Source: a bacterium
GTDB lineage: Bacteria; Zixibacteria; MSB-5A5; GN15; FEB-12
Assembly: GCA_030605565.1 (NCBI GenBank)
Contig: JAUWIB010000020.1
Span: 1 to 43,987 of the forward strand
Direction: 5' to 3'
Length of the DNA stretch: 43,987 nucleotides
Shown here: piece after piece, positions 1 to 7,338 of the stretch
How positions within the stretch are numbered: the stretch's first letter is position 1
Layout: each line of letters starts with the position of its first letter
Notes under the pieces: generated by a model
Databases searched by the model: none
What the model was told of the DNA's origin: nothing
Seen by the model: the letters and a program-made list of their open reading frames with translations, nothing else
Made by a program: the position numbers and the translations under genes

Positions 1-346
1 ATGACCTTTCGCATATCAAGGTTGCCAAGCCTGACGAACTCCCGTCGGGCTATGCCTTCCGTCCGTTCCCCAAGCTGCCAAAATAAACCAATCATCAGAA
101 CAATAAAGTCTCCAATGTCATTTGGCACAAATATAGGCGGGAACCCGCCACCATCGGCAGGTTTGAAGACAAATCTGCCCTACAAGACTTACTCATGCTG
201 GTTTCTCAATCACCACCGATGCTGTTAAGTGAATACAAAAATACACAAAACGAACCCATTTCCCCACCGTGCTTGCCACCCTTCAGCCGGGTGGCCCATC
301 CGCTTGCGGTGGGTTTCCAGAGTCCATGTTCGCTATGTCCTGCGGC
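1..346. other. Gene-free left edge with hairpin repeats
   Basis: I see no convincing gene here; the short open frames have no recognisable protein character. Two hairpins of the dispersed type are visible. One is at 156-179 (GGCAGGTTT, loop, AAATCTGCC), followed on the plus strand by CTAC, which is the GTAGG flank read from the minus strand. The other is at 275-295 (GCCACCC, 7-nt loop, GGGTGGC). This is downstream of the minus-strand barrel gene, so one hairpin might also act as a 3' processing or termination structure, but no T-run follows. Confidence 0.5.
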
Positions 347-1360
347 TCACCACCGATACTCCGCCGACAGGCGGAAGGTGGCATCAAGGTCGGAGTGATG
401 CAAGTAAGCGAAGTCAATCGCGAGGTTTTTGACATTCACCCCGCCGCCGGCTGTGAAGCGGCCGATGTCGAAACCGGCGCGTCCGAAAACTATCTCACGC
501 CAACCCAACTCCCAACCATAGTGAGCATCCAGCGAAAGCGAACCGCTCCAGTACTGGGAGGCATGTCTCAGGTTTTCAAACTTGATCTCGCTCGCGGCAG
601 CAAAACGACCCGTGAAATCGCGATACGAATGCTCAAGCAGGAACCCCGGCTTGACGGTAGGGTAGATCGATTCGACGTTAGCGCCGGTCTCGAACGTTTT
701 ACCGGTGTAACGAATGAAGCCGGAGGTTATGTCGGTTACCATCAGTCCCAGCCGAAGGAACGGGCGCCACTGGTACAGCATCCCGGCGTCCAGGGTCAGC
801 CCGGTGCCGGTTTCGGTGCCGATATCGCGATAGATGATTTTGCCGGTCAAGCCATACATGAGTCGCTCATTTAGCCGTCCCGCCACGGCTGCCGACAACA
901 GGATATCGCTGTGTGATTCCTCGCGCACGACGTACGGACGCTCGAATTCGTTCAATTGCGTAATCTTGATCCCACCGCCGCCGAGGTAGTATAGGTAGAA
1001 CCCAAAGGCCTGAACGGTCGAACCGGCGCGGTTGCGTCCGTCGGTGTAGGCGACGAAATCGTGATTGAGCAGCGCCCCGAAAGTTTCAGCGTGCATCCCG
1101 ATCAGCCGGCGATTGCTGAGCAAACTCATCCCGGCCGGGTTCCAGTAGGCGGCGCTGCCGTCGAACGGTCCGGCCACCACCGCGCCACCCATGGCCAGCC
1201 CTCGCGCTCCCACTCCGAGTGAAAACGGGTCGCCTGAGTACTTGGCGGCATGGAGCGATCCGCCGCCGGTGACAGCTACCAGTACAAGGGCCGCGAGTAG
1301 CGCGTGTATGATCCGGGATAATGTCGTGTTCTGTTTCATCGGTCGTCCAGCGCGTTTCAT
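347..1360 (-). CDS. PorV/PorQ-type outer-membrane beta-barrel protein
   Basis: A 337-residue protein with an N-terminal signal peptide (hydrophobic stretch at about residues 17-32, ending in a Ser-Leu-His-Ala-Ala region). The mature start resembles the PorV/PorQ (UPF0164) family: SLGVGARGLAMGGA followed by AAYWNPAG, the usual opening of these FadL-like barrels. The rest is rich in alternating aromatic/polar strands and ends in a C-terminal aromatic residue (EYRW), typical of outer-membrane proteins. In Bacteroidota and relatives such proteins are linked to type IX secretion or to general outer-membrane functions; no other secretion gene is nearby, so the role is open. Start: 1360 is used; an internal Met at 1339 gives an equally good signal peptide and neither has a strong ribosome site. 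It is transcribed away from the HMA gene after a terminator, so it is probably monocistronic here. Confidence 0.82.
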   Translation of the reverse strand: MKRAGRPMKQNTTLSRIIHALLAALVLVAVTGGGSLHAAKYSGDPFSLGVGARGLAMGGAVVAGPFDGSAAYWNPAGMSLLSNRRLIGMHAETFGALLNHDFVAYTDGRNRAGSTVQAFGFYLYYLGGGGIKITQLNEFERPYVVREESHSDILLSAAVAGRLNERLMYGLTGKIIYRDIGTETGTGLTLDAGMLYQWRPFLRLGLMVTDITSGFIRYTGKTFETGANVESIYPTVKPGFLLEHSYRDFTGRFAAASEIKFENLRHASQYWSGSLSLDAHYGWELGWREIVFGRAGFDIGRFTAGGGVNVKNLAIDFAYLHHSDLDATFRLSAEYRW

Positions 1361-1457
1361 TCATTCCGTTCGTCAGACAATAAGCAACACCCGCCTGCCG
1401 ATAGCAAGGCCAATGCTCGGCAGACCTGCTATCCATTAGTATCGGACCATCCAGCCA

Positions 1458-1488
1458 ACAAAAAAAGAGCGGGACCTCTGTCCCGCCC
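1458..1488 (-). terminator. Rho-independent terminator of the HMA gene
   Basis: On the minus strand a GC-rich stem (GCGGGAC, 4-nt loop, GTCCCGC; plus coordinates 1469-1486) is followed directly by a run of T (1460-1467 reads as A on the plus strand). It lies about 30 nt past the stop of the minus-strand HMA gene and before the barrel gene, so it should separate the two transcripts. Confidence 0.85.
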
Positions 1489-1516
1489 TGTTATCGCCTG
1501 CAAGGGTAGTTAGTAA

Positions 1517-2110
1517 TCAGCCCTCGTCGGATTTCTTGGTCGTGGTCTTGCCGCTGGGGCAGCCGGTGGTCTTCTGGAGAGTGGCACAGGTTTTGGCGCA
1601 AGTCGGACTACAGCCGATCTTGCCGGAGGCCGCTTTTGTCTTGGCCGGGGCATCCGAGGTCTTGGCCACAGTCGGTATGATCTCTGCCTGATAGCCTTTG
1701 TTGATCACCGCCGAGGTAAGCGCTTTGCCATCGACTTTGGTCGGATCGCAACATAGGAGAGCGAACCCTTCCTTGTGGTCGACCTTGATGACTTTATTGA
1801 CGCCTTCTATCGACGAGAGCGCCGTCGTGATGGTCGTTTCGCAGCCGCCGCAGGTCATACCCTTGATGGACATCCGGGTGAAGTCGCAGTTTGCATGACC
1901 TTCACACATTTTGGCGCATTGTTCAGGGGTCATGCCGCAGAGCTTGGCGCACTCTTCGGGGGACATGACTTTGCACCCGGGGTGTGTCGCCTTGGATTTT
2001 TCAGCCGAAACCTTATGCGCGCCACAGCCGGCGCCGGCCAGCGCCGACGACGAGACAAACGCCACCAATAGCAGGGCGCTCAAGCCAAAAACCATAATCT
2101 TCTTCACCAT
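1517..2110 (-). CDS. Secreted Cys-rich heavy-metal-associated (HMA) domain protein
   Basis: A 197-residue protein. The start at 2110 is chosen because AGAAGGAG lies 5 nt upstream and because it begins a clean signal peptide (MVKKIMVFGLSALLLVAFVSSSALAG); an in-frame upstream Met at 2152 lacks this site. Residues 78-150 form a ferredoxin-fold HMA domain with the metal motif GMTCGGC (C87, C90), as in MerP/CopZ-like proteins. Before it lies a Cys-rich stretch with two similar halves (SPEECAKLC and TPEQCAKMC, about residues 50-69) and a CxxxxxH-PGC start; the tail again carries several CxxxC groups (CSPTCAKTC). Such proteins bind Cu, Hg or similar soft metals outside the cytoplasm. The extra Cys clusters suggest a scavenger or sensor rather than a simple chaperone. 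No P-type ATPase or mer gene is adjacent, so the metal is unknown. Confidence 0.8.
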   Translation of the reverse strand: MVKKIMVFGLSALLLVAFVSSSALAGAGCGAHKVSAEKSKATHPGCKVMSPEECAKLCGMTPEQCAKMCEGHANCDFTRMSIKGMTCGGCETTITTALSSIEGVNKVIKVDHKEGFALLCCDPTKVDGKALTSAVINKGYQAEIIPTVAKTSDAPAKTKAASGKIGCSPTCAKTCATLQKTTGCPSGKTTTKKSDEG

Positions 2111-2154
2111 GATACTCCTTCTGTGGAATCGAGATAGTTTGCTTATTTCCATAC

Positions 2155-2182
2155 AAATTAGCAGAAATCCTGCTCAAGTCAA
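2155..2182 (-). promoter_or_regulatory. Candidate sigma70-type promoter of the HMA gene
   Basis: On the minus strand TTGACT (plus 2177-2182), a 16-nt spacer and TAATTT (plus 2155-2160) lie about 45 nt before the ATG at 2110, leaving a short leader that holds the AGAAGGAG ribosome site. The -10 box is imperfect. Confidence 0.45.
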
Positions 2183-2397
2183 TCTGTTTATCGACTATTT
2201 GGACCCTTGATCCCGGCCGATTCAGGTTACCTGCTTAGACAATTATGCTGCCATAAAGTTCCCCGCCGACGGAAAGTTCTTCTCCGAGACTGATCAAATT
2301 GCTAACTTGCGACCGGTCCTGACGTTATTAGATAGAAGATCATAATCGACCTACTCGGCGGGACGTTCGCCGTGCATATGATTACAGGAGAGTGCTG

Positions 2398-2493
2398 TTG
2401 TCTTCGAATCTGATTGACAAACTAAAGGCCGAAGGCTGGACGCAAGTGGCAAGCCACTCTTTCGCGCTACGCGCGCTTGAGGGTGGACCATAG
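2398..2493 (+). CDS. Short upstream ORF made by the insertion (31 codons)
   Basis: TTG at 2398 sits 5-6 nt after AGGAGAG, a better ribosome site than that of the following gene. It reads the 16 original residues and then 15 residues encoded by the hairpin insert (VASHSFALRALEGGP), ending in TAG at 2491-2493, three nt before the ATG of the 81-residue protein. I see it as the decapitated original start. If translated it may couple ribosomes to the downstream ATG; a stable product is unlikely. Confidence 0.45.
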   Translation: MSSNLIDKLKAEGWTQVASHSFALRALEGGP

Positions 2494-2544
2494 GCTATGT
2501 CTTCAAACCTGATTGACAAACTAAAGGCCGAAGGCTGGTCGCAA
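2398..2544 (+). repeat. 48-bp direct duplication of a gene start flanking a 51-bp hairpin insertion
   Basis: Bases 2398-2445 and 2497-2544 are near-identical 48-bp copies (about four differences) that both encode the first 16 residues of the CxxC protein (SSNLIDKLKAEGW). Between them sit 51 bp (2446-2496) beginning with the hairpin GTGGCAAGCCAC and a GCGC-rich arm. The first 30 bp of this insert recur at 37608-37637. The upstream copy keeps the good ribosome site (CAGGAGAG, 2385-2392) and a TTG start, but reads into the insert and stops at 2491-2493; the second copy supplies the ATG of the full gene. Confidence 0.85.
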
Positions 2545-2742
2545 CAGTTCACAGCCTCTGGAGTGCGGCTTCAGGAGGCGCTTGAGAATTACCGGATGCT
2601 TGGGTTTGAGGTTAAGACAATTCCGATCGGCGAACTTGGATGCGAGGGTTGCACGATCTGCTTCGAAGACGAAAGCGACGCCTCGGTGATGATCTTCACT
2701 CGCCCCACCAGCAAGCCACAGGACGACGATTTGGCCGACTAA
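2497..2742 (+). CDS. Small conserved-looking CxxC protein of unknown function
   Basis: An 81-residue acidic protein that I do not recognise. Visible features: an amphipathic N-terminal helix (LIDKLKAEGW), a second helix (RLQEALENYRMLGFEVK), and a CEGCTICFEDE motif (two Cys as CxxC plus a third, about residues 49-55) that could bind metal or be redox active. The C-terminus is polar and Pro/Asp rich. The ATG at 2497 is preceded by GAGGGTGGA at 2479-2487, contributed by the inserted hairpin element. The gene ends 72 nt before the alcohol dehydrogenase. Its stop codon is followed almost at once by a possible -35 box for that gene, so the two may be separately transcribed. A helper for CoA or redox enzymes is possible by position only. 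Confidence 0.6.
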   Translation: MSSNLIDKLKAEGWSQQFTASGVRLQEALENYRMLGFEVKTIPIGELGCEGCTICFEDESDASVMIFTRPTSKPQDDDLAD

Positions 2743-2743
2743 C

Positions 2744-2772
2744 TTGACAACCAAGCGGGATTGTCTTATCCA
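2744..2772 (+). promoter_or_regulatory. Possible promoter of the alcohol dehydrogenase gene
   Basis: TTGACA (2744-2749), 17-nt spacer, TATCCA (2767-2772). The -35 is perfect, the -10 is weak. The leader would be about 35 nt and contains AAAGGAGTG just before the ATG at 2815. Confidence 0.35.
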
Positions 2773-2814
2773 TGCCTTAGTTCCATATAAGTATGGCGAA
2801 CAAAGGAGTGTCCC

Positions 2815-3837
2815 ATGAAAGCAGCCATATTCAACGGTCCCAACCAACCGCTTGAACTGAAAGAAGTCCCCACCCCAACTCCCGGACCAGGTCAGCTTCT
2901 GATCAAAACCGCCGCCTGCGGTGTCTGCCACACCGACATCGGCTACATCAATCATGGCGTGCCGACGTTCAAGAAACCGCCGATTATTCTGGGGCATGAA
3001 CCTTCCGGAACCGTGGCCGAGCTTGGTGAAGGTGTGGAAGGTTTCAAAGAGGGAGATCGCATCCTGCTGCCGGCCGTGGTGACGTGCGGAAACTGTCGCG
3101 CCTGCCGTACCGGTCGTGAGAACATCTGCGAAAACATGGTGATGTTCGGCAACAACGTCGACGGTGCTTTCGCCGAGTATCTGCTGGCGCCGGCCAGGGA
3201 CACATTCCATCTGCCGGACGAGATTCCGCTTCAGGAAGGATGCATCATAGCCGATGCCATCTCGACCCCGTACCACGCTATCGTCAACCGCGCCCAGGTC
3301 AAGCCGGGTGACTCGGTCGTGGTGGTCGGATGCGGCGGCGTAGGTATTAATCTCGTCCAGATGACAGCGGCTGTCGGTGGCGCCGCAATTGCGGTGGATA
3401 TCTCCGAAGAAAAACTCGACTGGGCCAAAAAACTGGGCGCGGTGGCTACGATCAATCCCAAAGAGGATGAGAAGTGGCCCAAAACCGTCAAGAAGATGAC
3501 CGGTGGCGGCGCTGATATCGCCATCGAGGCAATCGGCAACCCGAATACAATTGAAACCGCATTCAGCAGTCTCCGTGTAGGCGGCAGATTAGTCGTGCTG
3601 GGTTACTCGGCCAAGAACATCTCACTCTTTGCCGGTAAGATCATGTTCCACGAGATGGAGATCGTCGGCTCGCTCGGATGTCGCCCGGTCGATTACCCCC
3701 CGCTGATCGAGATTTGTCGTCTGGGTAAGATCAAAGTCAAAGAGTTGGTCACGGCGAGATTTTCACTCGATGACATCAACGATGCCCTGGACACTCTGAG
3801 AGAAGGAAAGGGGCTGCGCTCGATTATCGCATTCTAA
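2815..3837 (+). CDS. Zinc-dependent medium-chain alcohol dehydrogenase
   Basis: A 340-residue MDR-superfamily dehydrogenase. The N-terminal GroES-like domain has the catalytic zinc region CGVCHTD (C38, H39 area) and [15 protein letters not shown], and the structural zinc loop with four Cys ([15 protein letters not shown]). The Rossmann domain follows with [11 protein letters not shown] and an acidic residue after beta-2 (AVDISEEKL), which favours NAD over NADP. It oxidises an alcohol to aldehyde or ketone, or the reverse. The next genes handle 3-hydroxyacyl-CoA and enoyl-CoA, and some MDR enzymes act on alicyclic hydroxyacyl-CoA (6-hydroxycyclohexene-carbonyl-CoA dehydrogenase type), so a CoA-ester substrate is possible. 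Simple fermentation alcohols are equally possible. Start fixed by AAAGGAG 7 nt upstream. Confidence 0.85.
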   Translation: MKAAIFNGPNQPLELKEVPTPTPGPGQLLIKTAACGVCHTDIGYINHGVPTFKKPPIILGHEPSGTVAELGEGVEGFKEGDRILLPAVVTCGNCRACRTGRENICENMVMFGNNVDGAFAEYLLAPARDTFHLPDEIPLQEGCIIADAISTPYHAIVNRAQVKPGDSVVVVGCGGVGINLVQMTAAVGGAAIAVDISEEKLDWAKKLGAVATINPKEDEKWPKTVKKMTGGGADIAIEAIGNPNTIETAFSSLRVGGRLVVLGYSAKNISLFAGKIMFHEMEIVGSLGCRPVDYPPLIEICRLGKIKVKELVTARFSLDDINDALDTLREGKGLRSIIAF

Positions 3838-3992
3838 CGGCGTAGTGAGATTCGTTCGGCAGACAGAATGACCGAGAGCAATAGACACTGTGACAATTGT
3901 CAAGGCAAGAGACTGGTCCGTTCGGTCGACCGCGCGTTTGTGGACAAACCAGAGAATAACAGGAATTTCATTTGAATAAGAAGGGAAGTCTG

Positions 3993-4850
3993 ATGGAAAT
4001 CAAGAAAGTAGGAATCTGCGGGCTGGGGCTGATGGGCTCAGGTATTGCCGAAGTGTCCTCAAAGGCAGGGGTGGATGTCGTGGCGATGGAAGTCAATGAC
4101 GACTTTCTGAAAAAGGGCATGGGGCGAATCGACAAGTCGTTGTCGCGTGCCGTCTCCAAGGGCAAGCTTGACGAGGCCGGCAAGAAAGCGATCCTTGACA
4201 AGATCAAACCCACCACCGATCCAAAGGACCTGGCCGACTGCGATCTGATCGTCGAGGCGATCATCGAGAACTTCGACGACAAAGCCAAACTGTACAAGAC
4301 GCTGGACGGCATCGTGAAGAAAGAGGCTATCTTCGCCTCCAACACTTCGTCGTTGTCGATCACCGAGATGGGAGCCGTTACTCAGCGCGCCGATCAGTTC
4401 TGCGGACTGCATTTCTTCAACCCGGTGCCGGTGATGAAGCTGGTCGAAGTCGTGAGGACCGTAGTCACCAGCGATGCTACCTTCGACTCGGCCAAAGCGT
4501 TCGGCGAAAAGGTCGGTAAGGTTGTGGTGTCGTGCAAGGACACCCCGGGCTTCGTCGTCAACCGTCTGTTAGTACCGTACCTGCTGGATGCTATCCGCGC
4601 CCTTCAGGACGGCGTGGCGACAGCCAAGGATATCGACACCGCTATGAAACTGGGCTGCGGCCATCCGATGGGTCCGCTGGAGTTGACCGATTTCGTCGGT
4701 CTGGATACCACCTATTATATCGCTGAGATTCTGTTCGCCGAGTTCAAGCAGCACCACTACGCCGCCCCGCCACTGCTGAAGGCGATGGTCAAGGCCGGCT
4801 ACCACGGTCGCAAGACAGGGCGCGGCTTCTATGATTACGGCAAGAAGTAG
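3993..4850 (+). CDS. hbd: 3-hydroxyacyl-CoA (3-hydroxybutyryl-CoA) dehydrogenase
   Basis: A 285-residue enzyme of the short HBD type. N-terminal Rossmann fold with GLGLMGSGIAE; SNTSSLSITE; and the catalytic region HFFNPVPVMKLVEVV. The C-terminal helical domain has DTPGFVVNRLL and GHPMGPLELTDFVGLD, and ends in the family tail TGRGFYDYGKK. It interconverts 3-hydroxyacyl-CoA and 3-oxoacyl-CoA with NAD(H). I prefer the ATG at 3993 because homologues begin with Met-x-Ile-Lys-Lys-Val-Gly; a TTG 21 nt upstream (3972) after AGGAA is the alternative. Crotonase follows after 9 nt, so the two are almost surely cotranscribed. Confidence 0.93.
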   Translation: MEIKKVGICGLGLMGSGIAEVSSKAGVDVVAMEVNDDFLKKGMGRIDKSLSRAVSKGKLDEAGKKAILDKIKPTTDPKDLADCDLIVEAIIENFDDKAKLYKTLDGIVKKEAIFASNTSSLSITEMGAVTQRADQFCGLHFFNPVPVMKLVEVVRTVVTSDATFDSAKAFGEKVGKVVVSCKDTPGFVVNRLLVPYLLDAIRALQDGVATAKDIDTAMKLGCGHPMGPLELTDFVGLDTTYYIAEILFAEFKQHHYAAPPLLKAMVKAGYHGRKTGRGFYDYGKK

Positions 4851-4859
4851 GATGGCATA

Positions 4860-5639
4860 ATGGACTACAAGAATATCAAGTTCGAGAAAGAGGACGCCGT
4901 CGCCATCGTGACGATCAATCGCCCTAAGGCGATGAATGCCCTGAATGACGAGACTGTCGATGAACTTCACCACGTCTTTGATGCCATCGCCGTGGACGAA
5001 GAGGTCCGTTGCGTCATCCTGACGGGTGAAGGCAAAGCGTTCGTGGCCGGCGCCGATATCGGCGAGCTGGCCGAGTGCGATGTGCAGTCCGGTCATAAGA
5101 AGTGCAAGATCGGACAGGCGCTTATGTTCAAGATGGAGGCGTTGCCGAAAGCTATCATCGCCGCTGTGAACGGTTTTGCGCTCGGAGGCGGCTGCGAGAT
5201 AGCTATGGCGTGCGACATTCGTCTGGCCTCGGAAAAGGCCAGGTTCGGTCAGCCGGAATCGACGTTGGGTATCATTCCCGGTTACGGCGGCACCCAGCGG
5301 TTGGCGCGACTGGTCGGTTATGGTAAGGCCAAACAGTGGATCTTCACCGGCGATATCTATCCCGTGACCGAGGCCCTTCGTATCGGTTTGGTCGACGAGG
5401 TCTATCCCGTTGAGGAATTGATGCCCAAGGCCAAAGAGATGGCGGCCAAGATTGCCTCGCGCGGGCCGGTGGCCATTGCTTACGCCAAAGAGGCGGTTAA
5501 TCGTGGAATCAACACTACGCTTGACGCCGGATGTGAGCATGAAGCATCGTTGTTTGCAGGCATCTGTGCTTCGATGGACAAGAACGAAGGGACCAGGGCG
5601 TTTCTCGAAAAACGTCCGGCCAGGTTCGTAGGCAAATAG
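4860..5639 (+). CDS. crt: Enoyl-CoA hydratase (crotonase)
   Basis: A 259-residue crotonase-fold protein: oxyanion-hole segments AFVAGADIGEL and ALGGGCEIAMACD, then FGQPESTLGIIPGYGGTQRLARLVG, which carries the first catalytic Glu (in GQPE). The second catalytic Glu of the rat enzyme is a Gln here (GKAKQWIFTG). It hydrates 2-enoyl-CoA to 3-hydroxyacyl-CoA, the step before or after the dehydrogenase immediately upstream. The C-terminal trimerisation helix region is complete (EGTRAFLEKRPARFVG). Length is normal. It lies between hydroxyacyl-CoA dehydrogenase (9-nt gap) and acyl-CoA dehydrogenase (89-nt gap), giving three consecutive steps of beta-oxidation or butyryl-CoA formation. Confidence 0.93.
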   Translation: MDYKNIKFEKEDAVAIVTINRPKAMNALNDETVDELHHVFDAIAVDEEVRCVILTGEGKAFVAGADIGELAECDVQSGHKKCKIGQALMFKMEALPKAIIAAVNGFALGGGCEIAMACDIRLASEKARFGQPESTLGIIPGYGGTQRLARLVGYGKAKQWIFTGDIYPVTEALRIGLVDEVYPVEELMPKAKEMAAKIASRGPVAIAYAKEAVNRGINTTLDAGCEHEASLFAGICASMDKNEGTRAFLEKRPARFVGK

Positions 5640-5728
5640 AACGATTCGCCATGAGGATCGTATTAGATACAAGCGGGGGTCGATAGGCTCCCGCTTGGCG
5701 TGAAACCGCATAACGACAGGAAGACCGA

Positions 5729-6874
5729 ATGGACTTTGCATTATCAGAAGATCACCTGGCTGTCCAGGAAGTAGCCCGGGGCTTTGCCGAGAAGAAGCTC
5801 AAGCCGCGCGCCGAGGAGTTCGATGCTGAAGCCAAAATGGATCGCGACCTGATAAAGGAGATGGGTGATCTCGGTCTGATGGGTATCACCCTGCCCGAAC
5901 AGTACGGCGGCGGCGAGATGGATGCTGTATCCTACGTTCTTACTTGCGAAGAGTTGTCGCGCGGTTGCACCTCCCACTGCGGCATCGTTATGCTGCACAA
6001 CTCGCTCTACGGCTTTCCGCTGGTGAAGCACGGCACCGAAGAACAAAAGCAGAAGTACCTGCCGCCGATCTGCACGGGCGAGAATATCGGCGTGTTTGCG
6101 CTTAGCGAGCCGGGTGCAGGATCTGACGCCGCCTCGATCACGACTACCTACACCGAGACCGATGATGGGTATGTGATTAACGGCAACAAGATTTTCGTCA
6201 CCATGGGATCGATGTGCAACAACGCTCTAGTGTTTGCTATCAAGGAAAAAGGTGGTGGACCAAAGGCGATCAGCGCCTTCTTGATCGATCGGGATACCGA
6301 GGGTTTTGAAATCGGCGCCAACGAGAAGAAGATGGGCTTCAAGGCCTCACCGACGACGGAATTCGCGTTTATGGATTGCAAAGTGCCTAAGGGTGCCCTG
6401 CTCGGTGAGGAAGGTCAGGGTTTCAAAATTGCCATGTCGACCCTCGACGGCGGGCGGATCAGCGTCGGCGCTATGTCACTGGGGATAGCTCAGGAGGCGT
6501 TGGATATCGCCGTGAAATACTCGCAGGAGCGCGAGCAGTTCGGTAAACCGATTGCGGCCTTTCAGGCGATTCAGTTCCATCTGGCCGACATGTCGGTACA
6601 GCTTGAGGCGGCGCGCAACCTCGTTTACAAGGCGGCCTGGTTGAAAGACGTCGGTCAGCCGTACAGCATGGCGGCGGCTCAGGCCAAACTATTCGCATCG
6701 GAGATGGCCACCAGCGTGACGCATCACGCCGTGCAGGTGCTCGGAGGCTACGGTTATTGCAGCGAGTACCATGTCGAGCGGTTGTATCGGGACGCCCGTG
6801 TCACCGAACTGTTCGAGGGCACTTCGGAGATGCAGCGCATCGTGATCGCGAGGGGTCTCATGCCTCGGAAGTAA
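5729..6874 (+). CDS. Acyl-CoA (short-chain/butyryl-CoA) dehydrogenase
   Basis: A 381-residue FAD enzyme of the acyl-CoA dehydrogenase family, full length. Visible: N-terminal helical domain; FALSEPGAGSDAASITT and INGNKIFVTMGS of the middle beta-domain, which bind FAD and substrate; C-terminal four-helix domain with REQFGKPIAAFQAIQFHLADM; VQVLGGYGYCSEYHVERLYRDARV; and FEGTSEMQR, where E363 is the expected catalytic base. It makes trans-2-enoyl-CoA and passes electrons to electron-transfer flavoprotein; no etfAB is present in the window. It begins after AGGAAGACCG upstream of the ATG and closes the hbd-crt-acd set. Chain length cannot be read reliably from the sequence; the genomic company suggests short chains. 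Confidence 0.93.
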   Translation: MDFALSEDHLAVQEVARGFAEKKLKPRAEEFDAEAKMDRDLIKEMGDLGLMGITLPEQYGGGEMDAVSYVLTCEELSRGCTSHCGIVMLHNSLYGFPLVKHGTEEQKQKYLPPICTGENIGVFALSEPGAGSDAASITTTYTETDDGYVINGNKIFVTMGSMCNNALVFAIKEKGGGPKAISAFLIDRDTEGFEIGANEKKMGFKASPTTEFAFMDCKVPKGALLGEEGQGFKIAMSTLDGGRISVGAMSLGIAQEALDIAVKYSQEREQFGKPIAAFQAIQFHLADMSVQLEAARNLVYKAAWLKDVGQPYSMAAAQAKLFASEMATSVTHHAVQVLGGYGYCSEYHVERLYRDARVTELFEGTSEMQRIVIARGLMPRK

Positions 6875-7024
6875 TTCTTGTAGGTCGAAACCAAGCCTAC
6901 CCTGAGCGCAGCCGAAGGGTGGTTTCGACAGTGACAAGCATGTGTGCGCGGCAGGTACCCACATCTGCCGAGAAGAACCCGCCCCGGAAGCGTCGAGTGG
7001 GTTCTTTGCGTAGAACGACATCGT
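6875..7024. repeat. Dispersed hairpins behind the acyl-CoA dehydrogenase gene
   Basis: Right after the stop, GTAGG (6880-6884) opens a hairpin whose arms are GTCGAAACCA (6884-6893) and TGGTTTCGAC (6920-6929), with the motif TGAGCGCAGCCGAAGGGT in the loop. A second hairpin, GGCAGGT, loop, ACATCTGCC, lies at 6950-6969. Both match the dispersed hairpin family of this window. There is no gene here. Confidence 0.6.
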
Positions 7025-7222
7025 TATGAGACCCGGACGAACGGGCTTGTTGAAAAACCCCGAGAGCCGTCATTGCGAGGAGCGAAGACACTCGTGTCGT
7101 AGCGACGCGGCAATCTCAATTCGTTGGCAGACTTGACGTATGAGATTGCCGCGCTCCCTTCGGTCGCTCGCAATGACAACCAAAGGGACTTTATCAACAC
7201 TCCCGAACGTCTGGGCCACCCG
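7025..7222. mobile_element. MITE-like palindromic element, complete copy A
   Basis: The outer ends are inverted: CCGGACGAACGGGCTTGTTGAAAAAC on the left (7030-7057, split over a few mismatches) against TTATCAACACTCCCGAACGTCTGGG on the right. Inside, a second inverted pair is nearly perfect: TCATTGCGAG...GCGGCAATCTCA (7069-7118) against TGAGATTGCCGC...CTCGCAATGAC (7141-7177). It has no coding capacity. Similar copies lie at 19315-19489 (complete) and at 31935-32012 and 37819-37888 (left halves). Boundaries are approximate. Confidence 0.65.
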
Positions 7223-7338
7223 TCGCAGGAATGACTCAGCACCGCCATTCCAACATTACATCTACTTGCTTTGCCGGGGCGTTTTGCCTTAATTGAACCT
7301 GTCGTGCAATCCAGCACGCTGACAGGTGAGATGAGGCC

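Noticed and set aside
1-228. 75-residue open frame at the left edge
   Set aside because: Open to the window edge, overlaps a dispersed hairpin, and shows no motif or ribosome site that I can judge.
269-874. 201-residue plus-strand open frame across the barrel gene
   Set aside because: It is antisense to the PorV/PorQ-like gene, has no ribosome site and no recognisable motif; the minus-strand protein has signal peptide and family motifs.
2521-3276. 251-residue minus-strand open frame
   Set aside because: Antisense to the CxxC gene and the alcohol dehydrogenase; no protein-like features of its own.
5311-5350. Gln in place of the second catalytic Glu of crotonase
   Set aside because: From memory, working clostridial crotonases also have a Gln at this place (AKQ), so it is not a sign of lost activity.
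4569-5741. 390-residue minus-strand open frame
   Set aside because: It is antisense to hbd and crt, whose products are unmistakable; a long shadow frame is expected in GC-rich coding DNA.
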